Shown one piece after another: positions 1-11,700 of a DNA stretch of 64,000 bases. Within the stretch, counting starts at the first letter, position 1. Each line of letters opens with the position of its first letter. The position numbers were made by a program, and so were the translations under genes. The notes under the pieces are model-generated. The model had not been told where the DNA came from. It was given only the letters and a program-made list of their open reading frames with translations, and ran no database searches. Origin of the DNA: Tenrec ecaudatus (lineage: Eukaryota > Chordata > Mammalia > Afrosoricida > Tenrecidae); NCBI RefSeq assembly GCF_050624435.1, contig NC_134546.1, positions 79,153,700 through 79,217,699 of the forward strand. The letters are read 5' to 3'.

Positions 1-2040
1 ACGATGCCGTGAAATATTAGTATCCAAGTCCAGCCTCTTCTATGTTGTTTTTAGGTGGCTTTGTGTCCATTCCAATCCCCTAAAACCTTCTATCTAACAG
101 CATGACACACTGCCCTGTCCTGCACCATCCTCACAAATGTTGCCATGTTTGAGCCCCTGTGTCGATCTATTTTGTTGGAAGGCCTTTCTCTTCTTTACCT
201 CTCTCTACCTTACCAAGCACAATGTCTGGGGAAACAGAGAATTTCTCCCAAGTTGTCTCCCCCAAATAAATGCCAAAGTTAGCTGCTTGTTACATGTGTC
301 AAATGACTACACTTGAAGGTCAACACATGTAGGTCAGGGGATATTTTCCCTAAGGGTTATCAGCCATTCAGAACAAGCAGACACCACTGTTTATCCCACA
401 ACAAGCAGGGCCCTGTCTCTTCTGATAAGGAGAATAGTAAATTGTTTCTCTGAAGGAGAACCCAGGGAGGTCAAGCCCACTCAAGGGTGATCAAGGTTAG
501 GCTGCCATATTGAGTTTAGGGAGCTGCCCTTGTCACATGTATACCCTTAGTCCCTCCCCTTCCCATCATGTGTTCACCCCTAGCTCATCCCCTTCCTGTT
601 ACACCTATGCCCATTGTATATTCCCACTCCTATTGCTTGCAATGCCTATAGTTCATCCCCTTCCTGTGATGTCTGTGGTTACCTGTAATCAAGCCCAATA
701 AGTAGATATAAGCTTCTGTTAGCTATGTGTTGGGACCGATACATTGATGCACTTCTCCTGCCCTCTGCCCACGCTGTATGTGGACCTGTCTAGTAATAAG
801 ATCATGGCCGTCTATGAGGTGAGCATGCTACTCTGAAATGTGTCTAACGCCATTATGTCAATCTCTTACCTGTCATGCTCTCTGACTTTATTATAATCTT
901 TATGTATATTAACCGTACAATGCGCTTACTGAACCCGTGATTAGTTGTGGGGGCTGGCCTTGCTCCCCACAGATGTCCTTCTCCAGGGACTTGTCTCTCC
1001 TGACAAAATGTGGGAACAAAAGTATGACAAGTCATAGAGGCCAGTCCCACAGCTAAGAGAATGCTAGTGGTCATCATGTTCAACTAGTCTGCCTTCCATG
1101 ATCTGCAAATGTGAAAAAATCTTACAGTGGCCCGTCTCAAATCCTGGTGTGTTAGTCCTTGAATCCTAACACAGTTTAACAGTCAAATGCATTGAAGTTC
1201 AGTCAACTTATAAGAAAATTGGAACCTAAATATATTTTCCCAATCAGCAAAAAGGACATGCTATTATGATACTGCCCACATTATGCTCTTTTGTCAGTAT
1301 ATCCTATGAGCTTAGTGTGTATTGATGTGCGTATCCACTATTTTTGGAGGGGAGCAGGTGATAATAATTACATGACAGTAGCTTTGTGTCTCAGAGTGGG
1401 AAGATTTTGAGGATATCTATATTCTATTGTTACCTTTCACTCTTGCACTGTTTCCCTTTTCAATAGCTTAGCCTATCTCCACAAAGGTACAAAATACACA
1501 AGAGGGCAACCGTAGAGTGACTGAATAGTAGGCGAGTAACATAGAAACACTACAAAAATTTCATAATCCCCCAAATAATCACCTCTTTCAGTAGTTAATA
1601 TGCCAGCTCTTGATCATGTAGAATTCTCCAAGAGGATACCATGAATTCAGGGTTTTGGGTTGCTACTTTGCTAGTTCATACCTGCAGCTCTCCAATGGCT
1701 AAGGTGGGGCTAAAGGGAAAAACAACAAATTCTGCAGTGCTTCCTAGTTGTTATCTTGTTTCCACCCTGTGCTTCATGTTTTGATATATATTCTGGTTGG
1801 TCCTGTGCAAGGAGGTGAATTTATGTCCTCCCTCCAATGGAAAGAGGATGTGGAATTGAGGCTTTTATTTTTTATCATTTGTCTGATTTATGTTATGTGT
1901 TCTAGTTGTTTTCTATTTAGAACCACATAGAGAAGACTGAGTTTGCGGTTGGTCACAGACAAACTGTACAGAGATAGACACATAATGCCAAAAGAATGCA
2001 GTTGTTGGGATAGCATGTAATTAGTGAGGAAGTATGTGTA
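1..2040. other. No gene recognised; weak LTR-like stretch
   Basis: I see no coding region here. Between roughly 310 and 1010 there are features that could fit a solo LTR: several diverged copies of a short C/T-rich motif around 545-680, a TATA-like AGATATAAGC near 706-716, and an AATAAG just before it. No second LTR, primer-binding site or retroviral reading frame was seen, so this is only a weak suggestion. The remainder (1010-2040) shows nothing recognisable. Confidence 0.2.
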
Positions 2041-2043
2041 GTG

Positions 2044-2234
2044 CAGTGGTTCTCAACCTTCCTAATGCTGCGACCCTTTCAGACAGTACTCATGTGTGCT
2101 CACCCCTCAACCAAAAAATTATTTTCGTTACTACTTCATTACTGTAATTTTGCTACTGTTAGGAATTGTGTGACCCCTATGAAAGGGTCGTTGGGCCCCC
2201 AAAGGGGTCTCAAGCAACAGGCTGAGAACCGCTG
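2044..2234 (-). mobile_element. SPIN-like non-autonomous hAT element
   Basis: The element starts CAGTGGTTCTCAACCTTCC and ends with GCTGAGAACCGCTG, whose complement CAGCGGTTCTCAGC mirrors the start, giving terminal inverted repeats. The inner part holds the paired motifs GCGACCCTTT and AAAGGGTCGTT seen in SPIN (Space Invaders) hAT elements. It is 191 bp and codes for nothing. The 8 bp on each side (GTGTAGTG left, GTCTACTG right) match at 6 of 8 positions and fit an old hAT target duplication. The family name is from memory of the consensus. Confidence 0.75.
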
Positions 2235-2412
2235 GTCTACTGGGTGAAAGGACGAGGCTGGTAGCTAGACCCTGATGGTAAACCTTAGGAGGACAAGACC
2301 CCTGTGTCTAATCCCCATGTGAGGTCTCTCTTTCCCAGGACTGTTATCTTCATGCTTTCACATAGTGGAATGCATGGTACCTTGCCGAACCAAAATCTAT
2401 GGGATGTTTTAG

Positions 2413-2539
2413 GACACTGTGGCTGTTGAAGAGGTGGCTGTGGACTTCTCCTAGGAAGAATGGGCATTGCTGGATCCTTTTCAGAGGAAACTCTATAGAC
2501 ATGTGATGATGGAATCTTTTAGAAACCTGGCTTTAGTAG
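2413..2539 (+). pseudogene. Broken KRAB-A exon (zinc-finger gene relic)
   Basis: After an acceptor (TTTTAG, ending 2412), 127 bases encode a KRAB A box, the transcriptional repression module that in working genes recruits TRIM28. The readable residues are VAVEEVAVDFS, a stop, then [19 protein letters not shown] and ESFRNLALV. 127 bp is the usual KRAB-A exon length. It is dead by two criteria: an amber codon (TAG) just before EEW, and loss of the donor GT after 2539 (CT instead). Nearby sequence has no finger exon. The minus-strand reading frame over it is a shadow. Confidence 0.75.
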
Positions 2540-3039
2540 CTGTGAATATTTTCATTAAAAAGGAAAATGTGTGTGTGTTGGGGGGGGCATATTTATTGAT
2601 GCTACTGTAGTATGTCGGCTGAGTAATGGGAATACTTGTTACATAAACAAGTGTAGTAATTTCCTCTCTGAAGTGTGCATGTCATGCTTCCCCCATGAAT
2701 ATAAAGCTCTTAGTGTTATACTAACATCTTACATCAAGTGTGACTTTGAGTCTACTATGTTTCTTTACATGTTATAAATGTGAGTGTTGACGTTTGGAAC
2801 AGAGAATATGTGTGTTGTGCCTTGTAAGTGGTCTGTGTTTTTTACAAGCTTAACAGGATACTTTTATTATAAGTAGATTTACACCCACCCAAAATCCACA
2901 GACCTGGAGGAACAGGATTGGCTCGATGTCAGGGAATTGTTGATAATCTTTTCAGACTTCCTGGTGATGTGCCTTTCTCCAAGAGAAGCTTGTCACATAC
3001 ACCTTTTCGCCCTCCTAGGACACCAATGTGATGGAGACC
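2540..3039. other. No gene recognised
   Basis: About 500 bases following the KRAB relic show no V segment, finger exon or repeat that I recognise. A short G-run lies near 2580-2587. Confidence 0.4.
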
Positions 3040-3262
3040 TGTGTTAGGCTGGGTTGTCTTGAAAAATACAACTATAGACACTGACATGTGCATAAGAAAG
3101 TGCTTTATATCAAGAAGTAAACTTTTATCAAGAGAACCCAGCCCAGTTCAACTGAAGCCCATGGGTCCAATGCTAGCTGGAGCATCCATGGCTCAGTGTG
3201 TTCAAGTCCCCAAACTTCAGTTTTTGGGTGAACATCAATCCTTTTTGCTGTCCAGCTTAATA
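3040..3262 (+). repeat. Unclassified interspersed repeat, partial copy
   Basis: It begins TGTGTTAGGCTGGGTTGTCT and shares a diverged framework with the copies at 4287-4792 and, reversed, 29120-29575: a TAG(T/G)CTGGGT start, a GCTTTATAT segment, then AACCCAGCCCAG and CCATGGGTCC. The family could be an LTR or a LINE 3' end. I cannot name it without a repeat library. Confidence 0.45.
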
Positions 3263-3539
3263 TATGTGTGTGTATCATATACATATATGTGTGTCTATAT
3301 ATGTAAATCCATATATAGTCACTAATATGTGCATAGAATTTTCTTGTTCTCATTCATTAATTCATCAGTATATGAGGACCTTCAACACTACAGAAAACTA
3401 CAGGACTCTAAATCCATGACTTTCATCACAAAGTGGCTGGTAACATTCCCTGTTTCAGGGTTCTGATCTGAATAATTTTGCAGTTCTTGTTCTGTAAGAT
3501 AAATGCTGTAATTTTGATCATGCTGTATTTCTTAAGTTA

Positions 3540-3865
3540 AAACATCAGGGACTTGTAAAACTCTTATCACAATCCACACATCCATCCATTGTGTCAAGCA
3601 CATTTGTACATTTGTTGGCATAGTCATTCTCAAAACATTTTCCTTCTACTTGAGCCCTTGGTATCAGCTTCTCATTTTTATTCCCCTCTCTTCCTCATGA
3701 ACCCTTGATAATTTGTAAATTATTATTATTTTTTCATGTCTTACACAGACAGATGTCTTCCTTCATACACTTCTGTTTTCCATCACTCTGGGAGGGAGTT
3801 ATATGTAGATCATTGTGATCAGTTTCCTTTCTCCCATCATTTTCCCTTTACCCTCCTGATTAGCA
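3540..3865 (-). mobile_element. L1/HAL1 3'-UTR fragment
   Basis: The stretch contains CTCTTATCACAATCCACACA, ATTCTCAAAACATTTTC, ACCCTTGATAATTTGTAAAT and GAGTTATATGTAGATC in the order found in the other minus-strand 3' ends at 26308, 35180, 53771 and 60062. It is 5'-truncated, and the T-rich 3' tail is eroded. Confidence 0.65.
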
Positions 3866-4059
3866 ATTAATGGTTAGTGAGTTTGTACCAAAAGTTATTA
3901 CTGTGTGTTGAAATGTAGCCTACAGCATTTTAATATTTATTAGTTATTTATGACATCATTAATATTTTATGGATATGATAACTAAATTATGATTAGAGGA
4001 ATTTTTATTTATTTTTGGAAGCCTCTTTAAAAAATGTTAATCTCATTGCTGTAGTTAGA

Positions 4060-5095
4060 ACATACAGTCAGTTTTTAATATCATTGGTAAAAGTGGACAT
4101 TTATGTTTGTCCTTTTTCTGAGGTGGGGTGATGTATTTTCTCTCTCCTCTAAGTGTGACATTTTGACTTTTTCTGTTTTAGGAATGTATATTATCTTATT
4201 ATCATACTGAACTATGTCTGTTTTATGTTAGATTTGTAGAATTTTTTTTTTCTTGGCATTAAAAGCCTTTGACTTTGTTTAGTATGTGTGATAGTCTGGG
4301 TACTTTAGAGAAACAAATCCACAGAAACTCATGAATAAAAGAGAGTTTTATATAAAGGTAAGTGCCCATCAAGAAAACATCCAAACCTAGTGCTGCCCAA
4401 GTCCACAAGTCCAATATTAACCCATGTGTCCAATACCAATCCACAAATTCCTCCACCATCTCACAAAACAGACACAGCGATGCCAAGTGCAGGAGGAAAG
4501 CTGAATCAGTGCATGTGTAAACATCTCAGTGCTAGCAGGGGTCTCCACACGGGTGCTCCAGCACCCAGGGCTGCTTCGGGGTAATCCATTTGGCTCCTCC
4601 TCAGGGACAACTTGCAGGAAGTGAGCCTTGATAGCTGAAGCAGGGAATTGGCTAAGGCACCTGCACCCTGGTCCCACCATCAGAAAGCAAGAAACCCCGA
4701 GAACTAGAAAGGTGAGGCTCACCAAGCCATTTATCGCTCTGCCCTTCAATTAACCCCACATGTGTTTATTGGCCAGGTTGGTACAACTAACTAACTCATT
4801 ATGTTTTATGCTTCTATTTAGATTATTAATTCTTTTTTTACATTAATTGGTATATTGCAGTGCTTATTTTCTTATGGTAAGTCAACTGTAGGACAGATTT
4901 CAATTAATCATCATATGTAGTTATTTTAATGTGTTGCCTGACTCAATTACCAATATTTTTGGTGAACTTTTTCATGTTCTTGAAAATCCATTATCAATAT
5001 TGCTCTGCAGTTTTCTTGAAGTATCATTATCTCACCTTGTTAACAGGTTATTACTGGTCTCAGAAAATGTAAGTAAGTGTACTCTCATAACCATT
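4060..5095 (-). mobile_element. Old L1 ORF2 fragment, split by a later repeat
   Basis: Bases 4060-4286 and 4793-5095 look like the antisense of the L1 ORF2 reverse-transcriptase region. Recognisable pieces are GGAATGTATATTATCT, AAGCCTTTGACTTTGTTTAG, and later CAATATTGCTCTGCAGTTTT. The two parts are separated by the repeat at 4287-4792, which appears to have inserted into the L1. No reading frame is left. Confidence 0.5.
4287..4792 (+). repeat. Unclassified 0.5-kb interspersed repeat
   Basis: This is the longest plus-strand copy of a family that starts TGATAGTCTGGGTACTTTAG followed by GAAACAAATCCACAG, and ends near GGTTGGTACAACTAACTAAC. The middle carries AGTCCACAAGTCCAATATT and a GC-richer block with CAGGGGTCTCCACACG. 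A reversed relative lies at 29120-29575. Both ORFs that cross it (4259-4749 minus, 4390-4584 plus) are incidental. Confidence 0.55.
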
Positions 5096-6752
5096 GTTAT
5101 GTTTTACCCAATAACTTGAACTTGGACAAGAAACATAAAAGTGTTTATTCATACTATGTGAATGCTCTGGTGTCTAGTTGCTAGAGTCTTCAACTTTAAT
5201 CTGTCTTACAGTTACCCTTTGGAATTTAATTTTGATTCAGTTGTTTATAGACCTTTTGAGCATCCTGAAACCCACTCAACTCTCAGATCACTTGATCTGA
5301 CTAGATCCTCTGGTCTTGCAGCTGACTACTCAGTGTAGAGTGATAAATGATTTACACTAATCTTGACAAATAATCACTCACACCTGAGACTATGGATGGG
5401 CCATCTTAGAACCCAAGCCAATAAGCTCTTTCCTACAGTGTGTGTTGTTTGCCACCGTTCAACATTACCAAGAAAGCTTGGAATCCAGAATCTAGGCCAA
5501 GATGACACAATGGTTGCTCAGTCATCTCTTTCCTGGATCCATCTTGTTCTTTTAAGCTTCTGCCCTCACCTTTGCTCTTGGCATCACCTATCTACCTACC
5601 CCTTGACATTCCTTGACTGTAGGCTGCAGTCTATCCCAAAGGCTTTAAAATTAGACATCCGTAAACACAAGAGCTTAAGAGAGTAGTAAATAAGGTTCCC
5701 CTGACTTGTTTTCTTATTTAGAATATCTCTGTCTTGGTCAAGGTACCTCTAGGATGTCCTATTTGTGTCCCTCTGTCTCTTGTTGTCCACCTCTAAAACA
5801 AGTTTCTCTACTTACCTCACTATTGTGCATAAATGGGCTACCCAATCATAGGGATTTCTTCACACACAATAGATATATTGTAAAGAGTACCCAGGGTATA
5901 AGGGGATTGGAGCAGGTTAAACTGGGATTACACTTGACTGGAGTGGCATATATGAGCATGATTCTGCTTGATCACTTTAGCGAAATATGTCTAGGGTTAT
6001 GGTCTGAGGTGCAGTAGAGGCTGGTAAAGAACATTCTTCATAAAATATTCTGTTCTTCAGTTAGATTGCTGGTGAAAAGAAGATATTTACCTTCAATGGA
6101 GCTTGAGAATTTTGAGGCCTTAAATACTTCCACTTTATTCTAAAAATAAATATTGTATATATAGGATGTGGATCCAAATTGATAAGGATATTTGAGAAAT
6201 TAGTAAAATTGCCCTGTAAAGATAGAGTGGGCTCTTGTTTAATGCAAACACCTCAGATTGTAGCAGGACTTTGATCCTCAGGTTGAGGGTGGTCACTATT
6301 TAGCACAAGAAGTGCAAGCTAACAACCTGACATGCCTTTCTTAACATTGCCACCTCTTCTGTTTCAGAACAAAAGTTTGCCACAGAGAAATATGGTCCAG
6401 TCTAGGGAGCTAGAAATCTGTTACTACTGTCTTGCATATTGAAGCATCACAAGGAAGGATTTCAACATCTGACTGGGTTGTTAACCAAAACCATTCACCT
6501 GACACCAAACAGGTTGAGCAACTCTGGAGTTCCTAGGGGCGTCGCTAGGTGGAGGAAATTGAGGGGAAGCAGAAGGGATCCGGGCTTCCTGGGGTCTGAA
6601 CACAGGAAAAAGCCAGCGTACAAGGGCCCAGGCTTCCCCAATGGTCAGGGTCCAAGTTCTTTGTGCATGTCGCTGAATGATAGAATGCACTGGTTACATA
6701 ACCATTTAATAATTGTATTAGAACTTAAATTGTGTGCACTCTGATTTTCAAA
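5096..6752. other. No gene recognised
   Basis: Several reading frames of 60-107 codons occur (for example 5363-5686 and 5706-6017, plus), but none resembles a known protein and none has splice or start context that I trust. No named repeat was recognised here. Confidence 0.4.
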
Positions 6753-6985
6753 AGGCTGGTGGCATAGTGGATACAGATTGGACAGCTAACTGCAAGGTCA
6801 GTGGTTCAGAATTACAAGTCACCCCTGGAGAGAAAGGCAGGGTTTCTAATCTTATAAAGAGTTACAGTCTTGGAAACGCACAAAGGGCTGTTCCACCTTC
6901 TTTTAAAGGTTGCTATAATCAGAATCCATTTGGTGGCACTGAGCTGGGTTTTAGGTTTGCGTTGCTGATGACAGTGACAACTGTC
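6753..6985 (+). mobile_element. AfroSINE
   Basis: A tRNA-derived SINE typical of Afrotheria. The sequence runs GGCTGGTGGCATAGTGGATA, then GCTAACTGCAAGGTCAGTGG, AAAGAGTTACAGTCTTGGAA and a diverged GGTTGCTATAATCAGAATCC before the terminal GGCACTGAG. The A-box/B-box-like 5' half and the conserved 3' body are both present. Reading frames across it are not genes. Confidence 0.85.
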
Positions 6986-8139
6986 CACTTGTTGCATCCC
7001 CACTTTGATTAAACCTCCATTAAATTCTTTCTGATCATTAACCCAGATTGTAGATCATCTTCCCCTTGGGGAGAATGCCTTAGAAAATAGATTACCTCCA
7101 CTCCTCTCCATGCAGCCCCTTCCAAGGGCCTGCCTAGATGTATCCTTGATGGAGCTCACCTTACTGAGGATAGCACAGGGGCCATTGTCATGAGTCTAGC
7201 CTTCACTGCCTCAGTTTGAAGGCCCTGGGCCAGTCTTGTAATTTTTTCTTTCTAATAATGTGCAGGTCCAAATTATCCCATTCCTGCTGATACAGTCCCA
7301 CCTGTATCTGTGATGTATTGATCTGCCACCAGTCATGATCTGTGTTCTGTGCCCCGTTATCCAGAGTCCCGACTGAATCCTCAATTGCATTTTTACCTCC
7401 TGCTACTGGCCTCCCTTATCCATACGATATGTGAGTCTTTTATTATCTCTTAAAGTTTAATAAATCTCCTCCTTAATTTATATTTGACAAAGGGGTTACT
7501 TTTCTACTCTAACACACAATTTAGGATCAGAATGACTCAAGGTACAGTTCTTTGGGACAGCATCTTGACAGCCATCCCTGCAGGTGAGGTCAGGTTCTGC
7601 AACCCCCTGGCTTCTGTCCTAAATGTGCAAACGTTACAAAGGTCTCTTAGTTCTGCGGATAAATGCTCACTCTGCACCTTAGCCTCACACCAAACACACT
7701 CAGCTCTCTGTAGGGTGACAAATCTAGTTCCCCAGATAAGTAATCATATGTACCTCACTTTTCCTACTAGCCTTCTGCCCAAAGGCACTCAACTCTTGTC
7801 CTGTGGCCTGGGAATTGCACTGCTCTGTCTCATCTCTTGGTTCTGCTGCCACCGTGTCTGTGTTGCTGCTTCTCCCCATCACTTTCTCTCTTGTGTCACA
7901 GCTCTGTCTTTGGGATTGAAGAGTTTCAATGCAAGAATCCAGGATCCAAAGCCCCCTACTCCTGCCTCTTCTTTTTTGATGGAAATGAGATCCCAATTTC
8001 TCTCTCTGAAATGACTCAATTAGTCCTAACACGATTTCCAATTTGACTAATCCTCAGGTTTGGTTTCAGACAGTTAATTTTCGTAACCAAAAGGCACAAA
8101 GTTACCAATTTATTGTTGGGCAAGCTGTCCAATCCTCTT
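6986..8139. other. No gene recognised
   Basis: The longest frame is 7484-8014 (plus, 176 codons). It has no recognisable domain, overlaps equally long frames on both strands and lies between two SINEs, so I do not call it a gene. Confidence 0.35.
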
Positions 8140-8420
8140 AAACAAACAAACAAACAAACAAACAAACAAACAAAAAAACCAAAAAACCAAACTCACTGCC
8201 ATCAAGTTAACACTGACCCATAGTGAGCCTGTATGACAGGGTAGAATAGTCCCCGTGGGTTTCCAAGACTGTAACTCTGTAGCGGAGTAAAAAGCCATGT
8301 CACTCGTGGGAGAAGGAAGCTCCATCCTGCTTTCAAGGAGAAATTGGGGGTTTCAAACTGCTGACATTGCAGTTACAGTCCAGCAGTCAGCACTATGATG
8401 GGCTTCTTTCCTCGTTCACA
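8140..8420 (-). mobile_element. AfroSINE with (AAAC)n-type tail
   Basis: Read on the minus strand, this is a nearly full-length AfroSINE. On the plus strand it appears as a run of AAAC repeats (8140-8172), then CTCACTGCCATCAAGTTAAC, TGACAGGGTAGAATAGTCCC, GACTGTAACTCTGTAG and CAAACTGCTGACATTGCAG. The plus-strand AAAC run is the SINE's 3' tail rather than an independent microsatellite. Confidence 0.88.
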
Positions 8421-8505
8421 TTGGCGGGCGACTAACCCACACAAGTAATTTGGAAGAAGTTTAGGGGACATAGCTAGAAAGACTGTATAGGCCAACTGTC
8501 TAACT

Positions 8506-8697
8506 CAGTGATAATCAACCTTCCTAATGCCGCGAGCCTTTAATAAATTTCCTCATGTTGTGGTGACCCTCCAATCATAAAATTTCTTTTGTTGCTACTT
8601 TGTAACAGTAATTTTGCTACTATTATGGATCAGGCAACCCCTGTGAAAGGATCATTCTACCCCCAAAGAGGTCTCGAACCATAAATTGAGAACCGTG
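8506..8697 (-). mobile_element. SPIN-like non-autonomous hAT element
   Basis: The termini are CAGTGATAATCAACCTTCC and TTGAGAACCGTG, which are imperfect inverted repeats of each other. The interior has GTTGTGGTGACCCTCC and CCCCTGTGAAAGGATCATT. The flanking 8-mers GTCTAACT (8498-8505) and ATCTAACT (8698-8705) match at 7 of 8 positions, an old hAT-type target duplication with the TCTA core typical of SPIN sites. It is 192 bp with no coding capacity. Confidence 0.82.
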
Positions 8698-8769
8698 ATC
8701 TAACTGCATTAGGTAATAGCAAATAATACTACATTAACAACATTATCTGTATTGGGATGCAAAAGTTCA

Positions 8770-11700
8770 CTATAGCTGCTGGTTTACCTTCAAGCCTTTA
8801 AGACCCCAGATGCTGTATTTCTTCATAGATGGGGGCACCATCAGCTTTCTTCACCACATTTGGTTGTTCACCCTCTTTGTCTTCAATGGTTGTGTCCGGA
8901 ACGTGAGCATCTTAGAATGCCAATTTAATAGAAGAAAGTATTCTTGCATAGAGGAATTACTTGAGTGGAGGCTCAATGTACTTCTGCTACCTTAATACTA
9001 ACACTATAAATTTATGCATATAGATCTATTTTCCGATCCTAATGTATAAATATATTTGCATATGTACATACCTTTATCCAGACCTCTATAAATTCCTTTT
9101 GCTTCCCAGCTCTTTCCTCTATCCTTTGACTTCCCTCCTGTCTCACTATTATGCTCAGTCCCCACCAGGGTTTCAGCAATTCCTCTTAGGTACATTACCC
9201 TTGATCATGGCCTACTAGGCCCTCCTGACCACCGAATTGGATCGCTTGTTGTTCCTTTGTCCCTGGGTTTATTAACACCACTACCTTTCCCCCCCACCTC
9301 CTCCTCTGCCATGTTCCTACGGAACTGTCGGTCCCATTGTTTTGTCCTCCAATTGTTCATCCAGCATATCTTATTTAGACAGACCTGCAGAGATAATAAC
9401 ATGCACAAAACAAGACAAAGCACAACCAAGCAACAGTATACAACAAAACAACAACAAACCAATGACAAAAACACAAGAAAGAAATGCTTCTAGTTAGTTC
9501 AAGGATTGTTTGGCCTTTAGGAGTGTTTTGCAGTGCAGTCTGTTGGGGCACCACGTCCTGGCCCCAAATTGCACTTTCACCATTCCCTGGGGACCTTGTT
9601 TCTCCATCCCCTTGCTGTTGTGTTGTACCCCCTTAATGTTTTGCCTCGATGTGGCGGGATCTGATCAGGTGCAATTCCCACACTGTGTCTCCGATGTTGT
9701 CCCCTGTAGGGCTATGGGTCAGTGAGGGACGTCATGTCTCATAGTGGGGCCAGCCATGTGAACATCTCTGTTGACTGGCTGCTCTAATTGGGAACATCGA
9801 CCTCCTGGTCTGGTGGGCCATGATGTGCTCCACTCTCCTTCCCCTTTATTTGCTCCCATGTGGTCCAATCAGATATGTCCCTCTTCTGTAGCTGTAGATT
9901 CAGTGCCGTCATTTGAAATAAATACTTCTGAGGGGAGGGGCAGGTGTCCAATTATTAGTTGGTGTTGGGACCGACCCCACAAACCTCTCCACTGGTTCCC
10001 TACTCCATGCTGACATGTTGCATTCACATCTTGGAGCACCGCGTTAAAGTCTGGTCCCTCTTTCTCTATGGAGACACAAACAATACCCTCCCCTTGGGTG
10101 GGTTAGTGCCCAGTGCCCCGACTACCCTTTTCTTTTTTATTATTTTTTTTCCTTTCACCACCCCCTTTTTAGTTGTCTGCCATGTGTATCCCTGTATTTG
10201 GTCTGGTCCCTGCCGTATTACCTTGTCCTCACCCCAGGAATGTTTGTATACTGTAGCTTTTCCCTTTGTCCCTTTTGTCCATTTTTTTTAAGCTTACCTC
10301 AGCAGCCTTTGAAGTCTCTATCTTTAAGTCAATGCTATCTTGAGGTCTGTTTTCTCTTTTTTGCCCTCTGGGTGAGGTTGTTCTATGTGGTGGTCTCTTA
10401 TGTATGCTTGGTCAGTGTTGCTCTTCTGCCCATACTGGGTTGGCAAGGATCTTTTGTAGGGCTGGGTTTCTTCTAACATATTCTTTGAGTTTTTCCTTGT
10501 CTGGGAAGACTCTTACTTGTCCATCTCTCTTGATCGATAATTTGGCTGGGTAGAATATTCTTGGGTTTGCATTGTTTTCCTTCAACTTTTGGAATATCTT
10601 TCCACTCTCTCCTTTTCTTCATATTTTCTGCTGATAGGTCTGAGCATATTTTTATTTGGGAACCTTTATATGTGATTGCTTCTTTTTCCCTACCTGCTCT
10701 CATGATTTTCTACTTTTCCTCAAAGTTGGATAATTTACCTATTATGTGCCTTGGTGACTTCTTTTTGGGATTTAGTCTAGCTGGTGTTCTTTCAGCCTCC
10801 AGAATGGTTGCCTGGTTTTCACTCATTATGCTGGGGAAGCTTTCCTCCAAGAATTCTCTCACTATTGTTTCAGATGACTTCTTTGTTGTGTCTTCCTCTG
10901 GTAAGCCAATAATTCTAATATTGCTCCGCATCATACCATCTAGACATAGCTCTTAAGTTTTCTTCAGCTTCTCTGACGATCTTATTAGATTTTTGTTCAT
11001 GTTTGTTAAAGTCTGCTTGGCTGTTCTCCAAGTCACTGATGGGGTTCTCTGATACCACCAGTCGCTTCTCAAGGTCCGTCAGGCTGCTATTGGTTTTTGT
11101 TATCTACTCCCTAAGCTCCTGTATTTCCCTTTGGTTTATGGCTTTTACCTCTTCTATCATTTTACCCATTTTCTGTATTGTTTCCCTTATATCCTGTATG
11201 ACTCCAAGTAGCATTCTGAAAATTTCTTTCTGCTTCTTCTCTGCATGTCATTATGTTTAGGACATCTTCTGCCATTGCCTTTTGTTTCTCCCATTTTTTT
11301 GTTGAGGTGGTTGGGGATGATGGCTGTTTGCGTTGTGTTGTTTTAGAGGGGCCAGGTACCATTTTCTAGAGAGACGGAGGGCATTGGCTCTCTGTGGGAG
11401 ACTTGTAGGAGTGCTTCTTCAAACTGCCTATAGCTTATTTCACTGTGGAATTAGCCTACCACTTTATCCTCCTGTGCCTTCCCTATCAGGGGAGTGATCC
11501 AGACGGCTCATGGATTGCCTGCTTTGGTGTTGCGAAGGTTGGGCAGAAGTTACTGCAGCAGCTTGGCGCATTGAGGATTGTTGGCCGAGCTACCTTAGGA
11601 CCCCAGGCACACAGGCAGGAAAGCAATTAATAGAGCAGAGTATCCTCTGGTGGCGGTGTGCAGGGCCTTCCCCCACCCTGTGCTGGCTACTCAGGGTGGA

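Noticed and set aside
310..1010. Endogenous retrovirus LTR
   Set aside because: Only weak LTR-like features, with no partner LTR, internal retroviral sequence or clear terminal duplication. Kept as a low-confidence note only.
7484..8014. 176-codon plus-strand frame
   Set aside because: No recognisable domain, competing frames on both strands, and no splice or promoter context.
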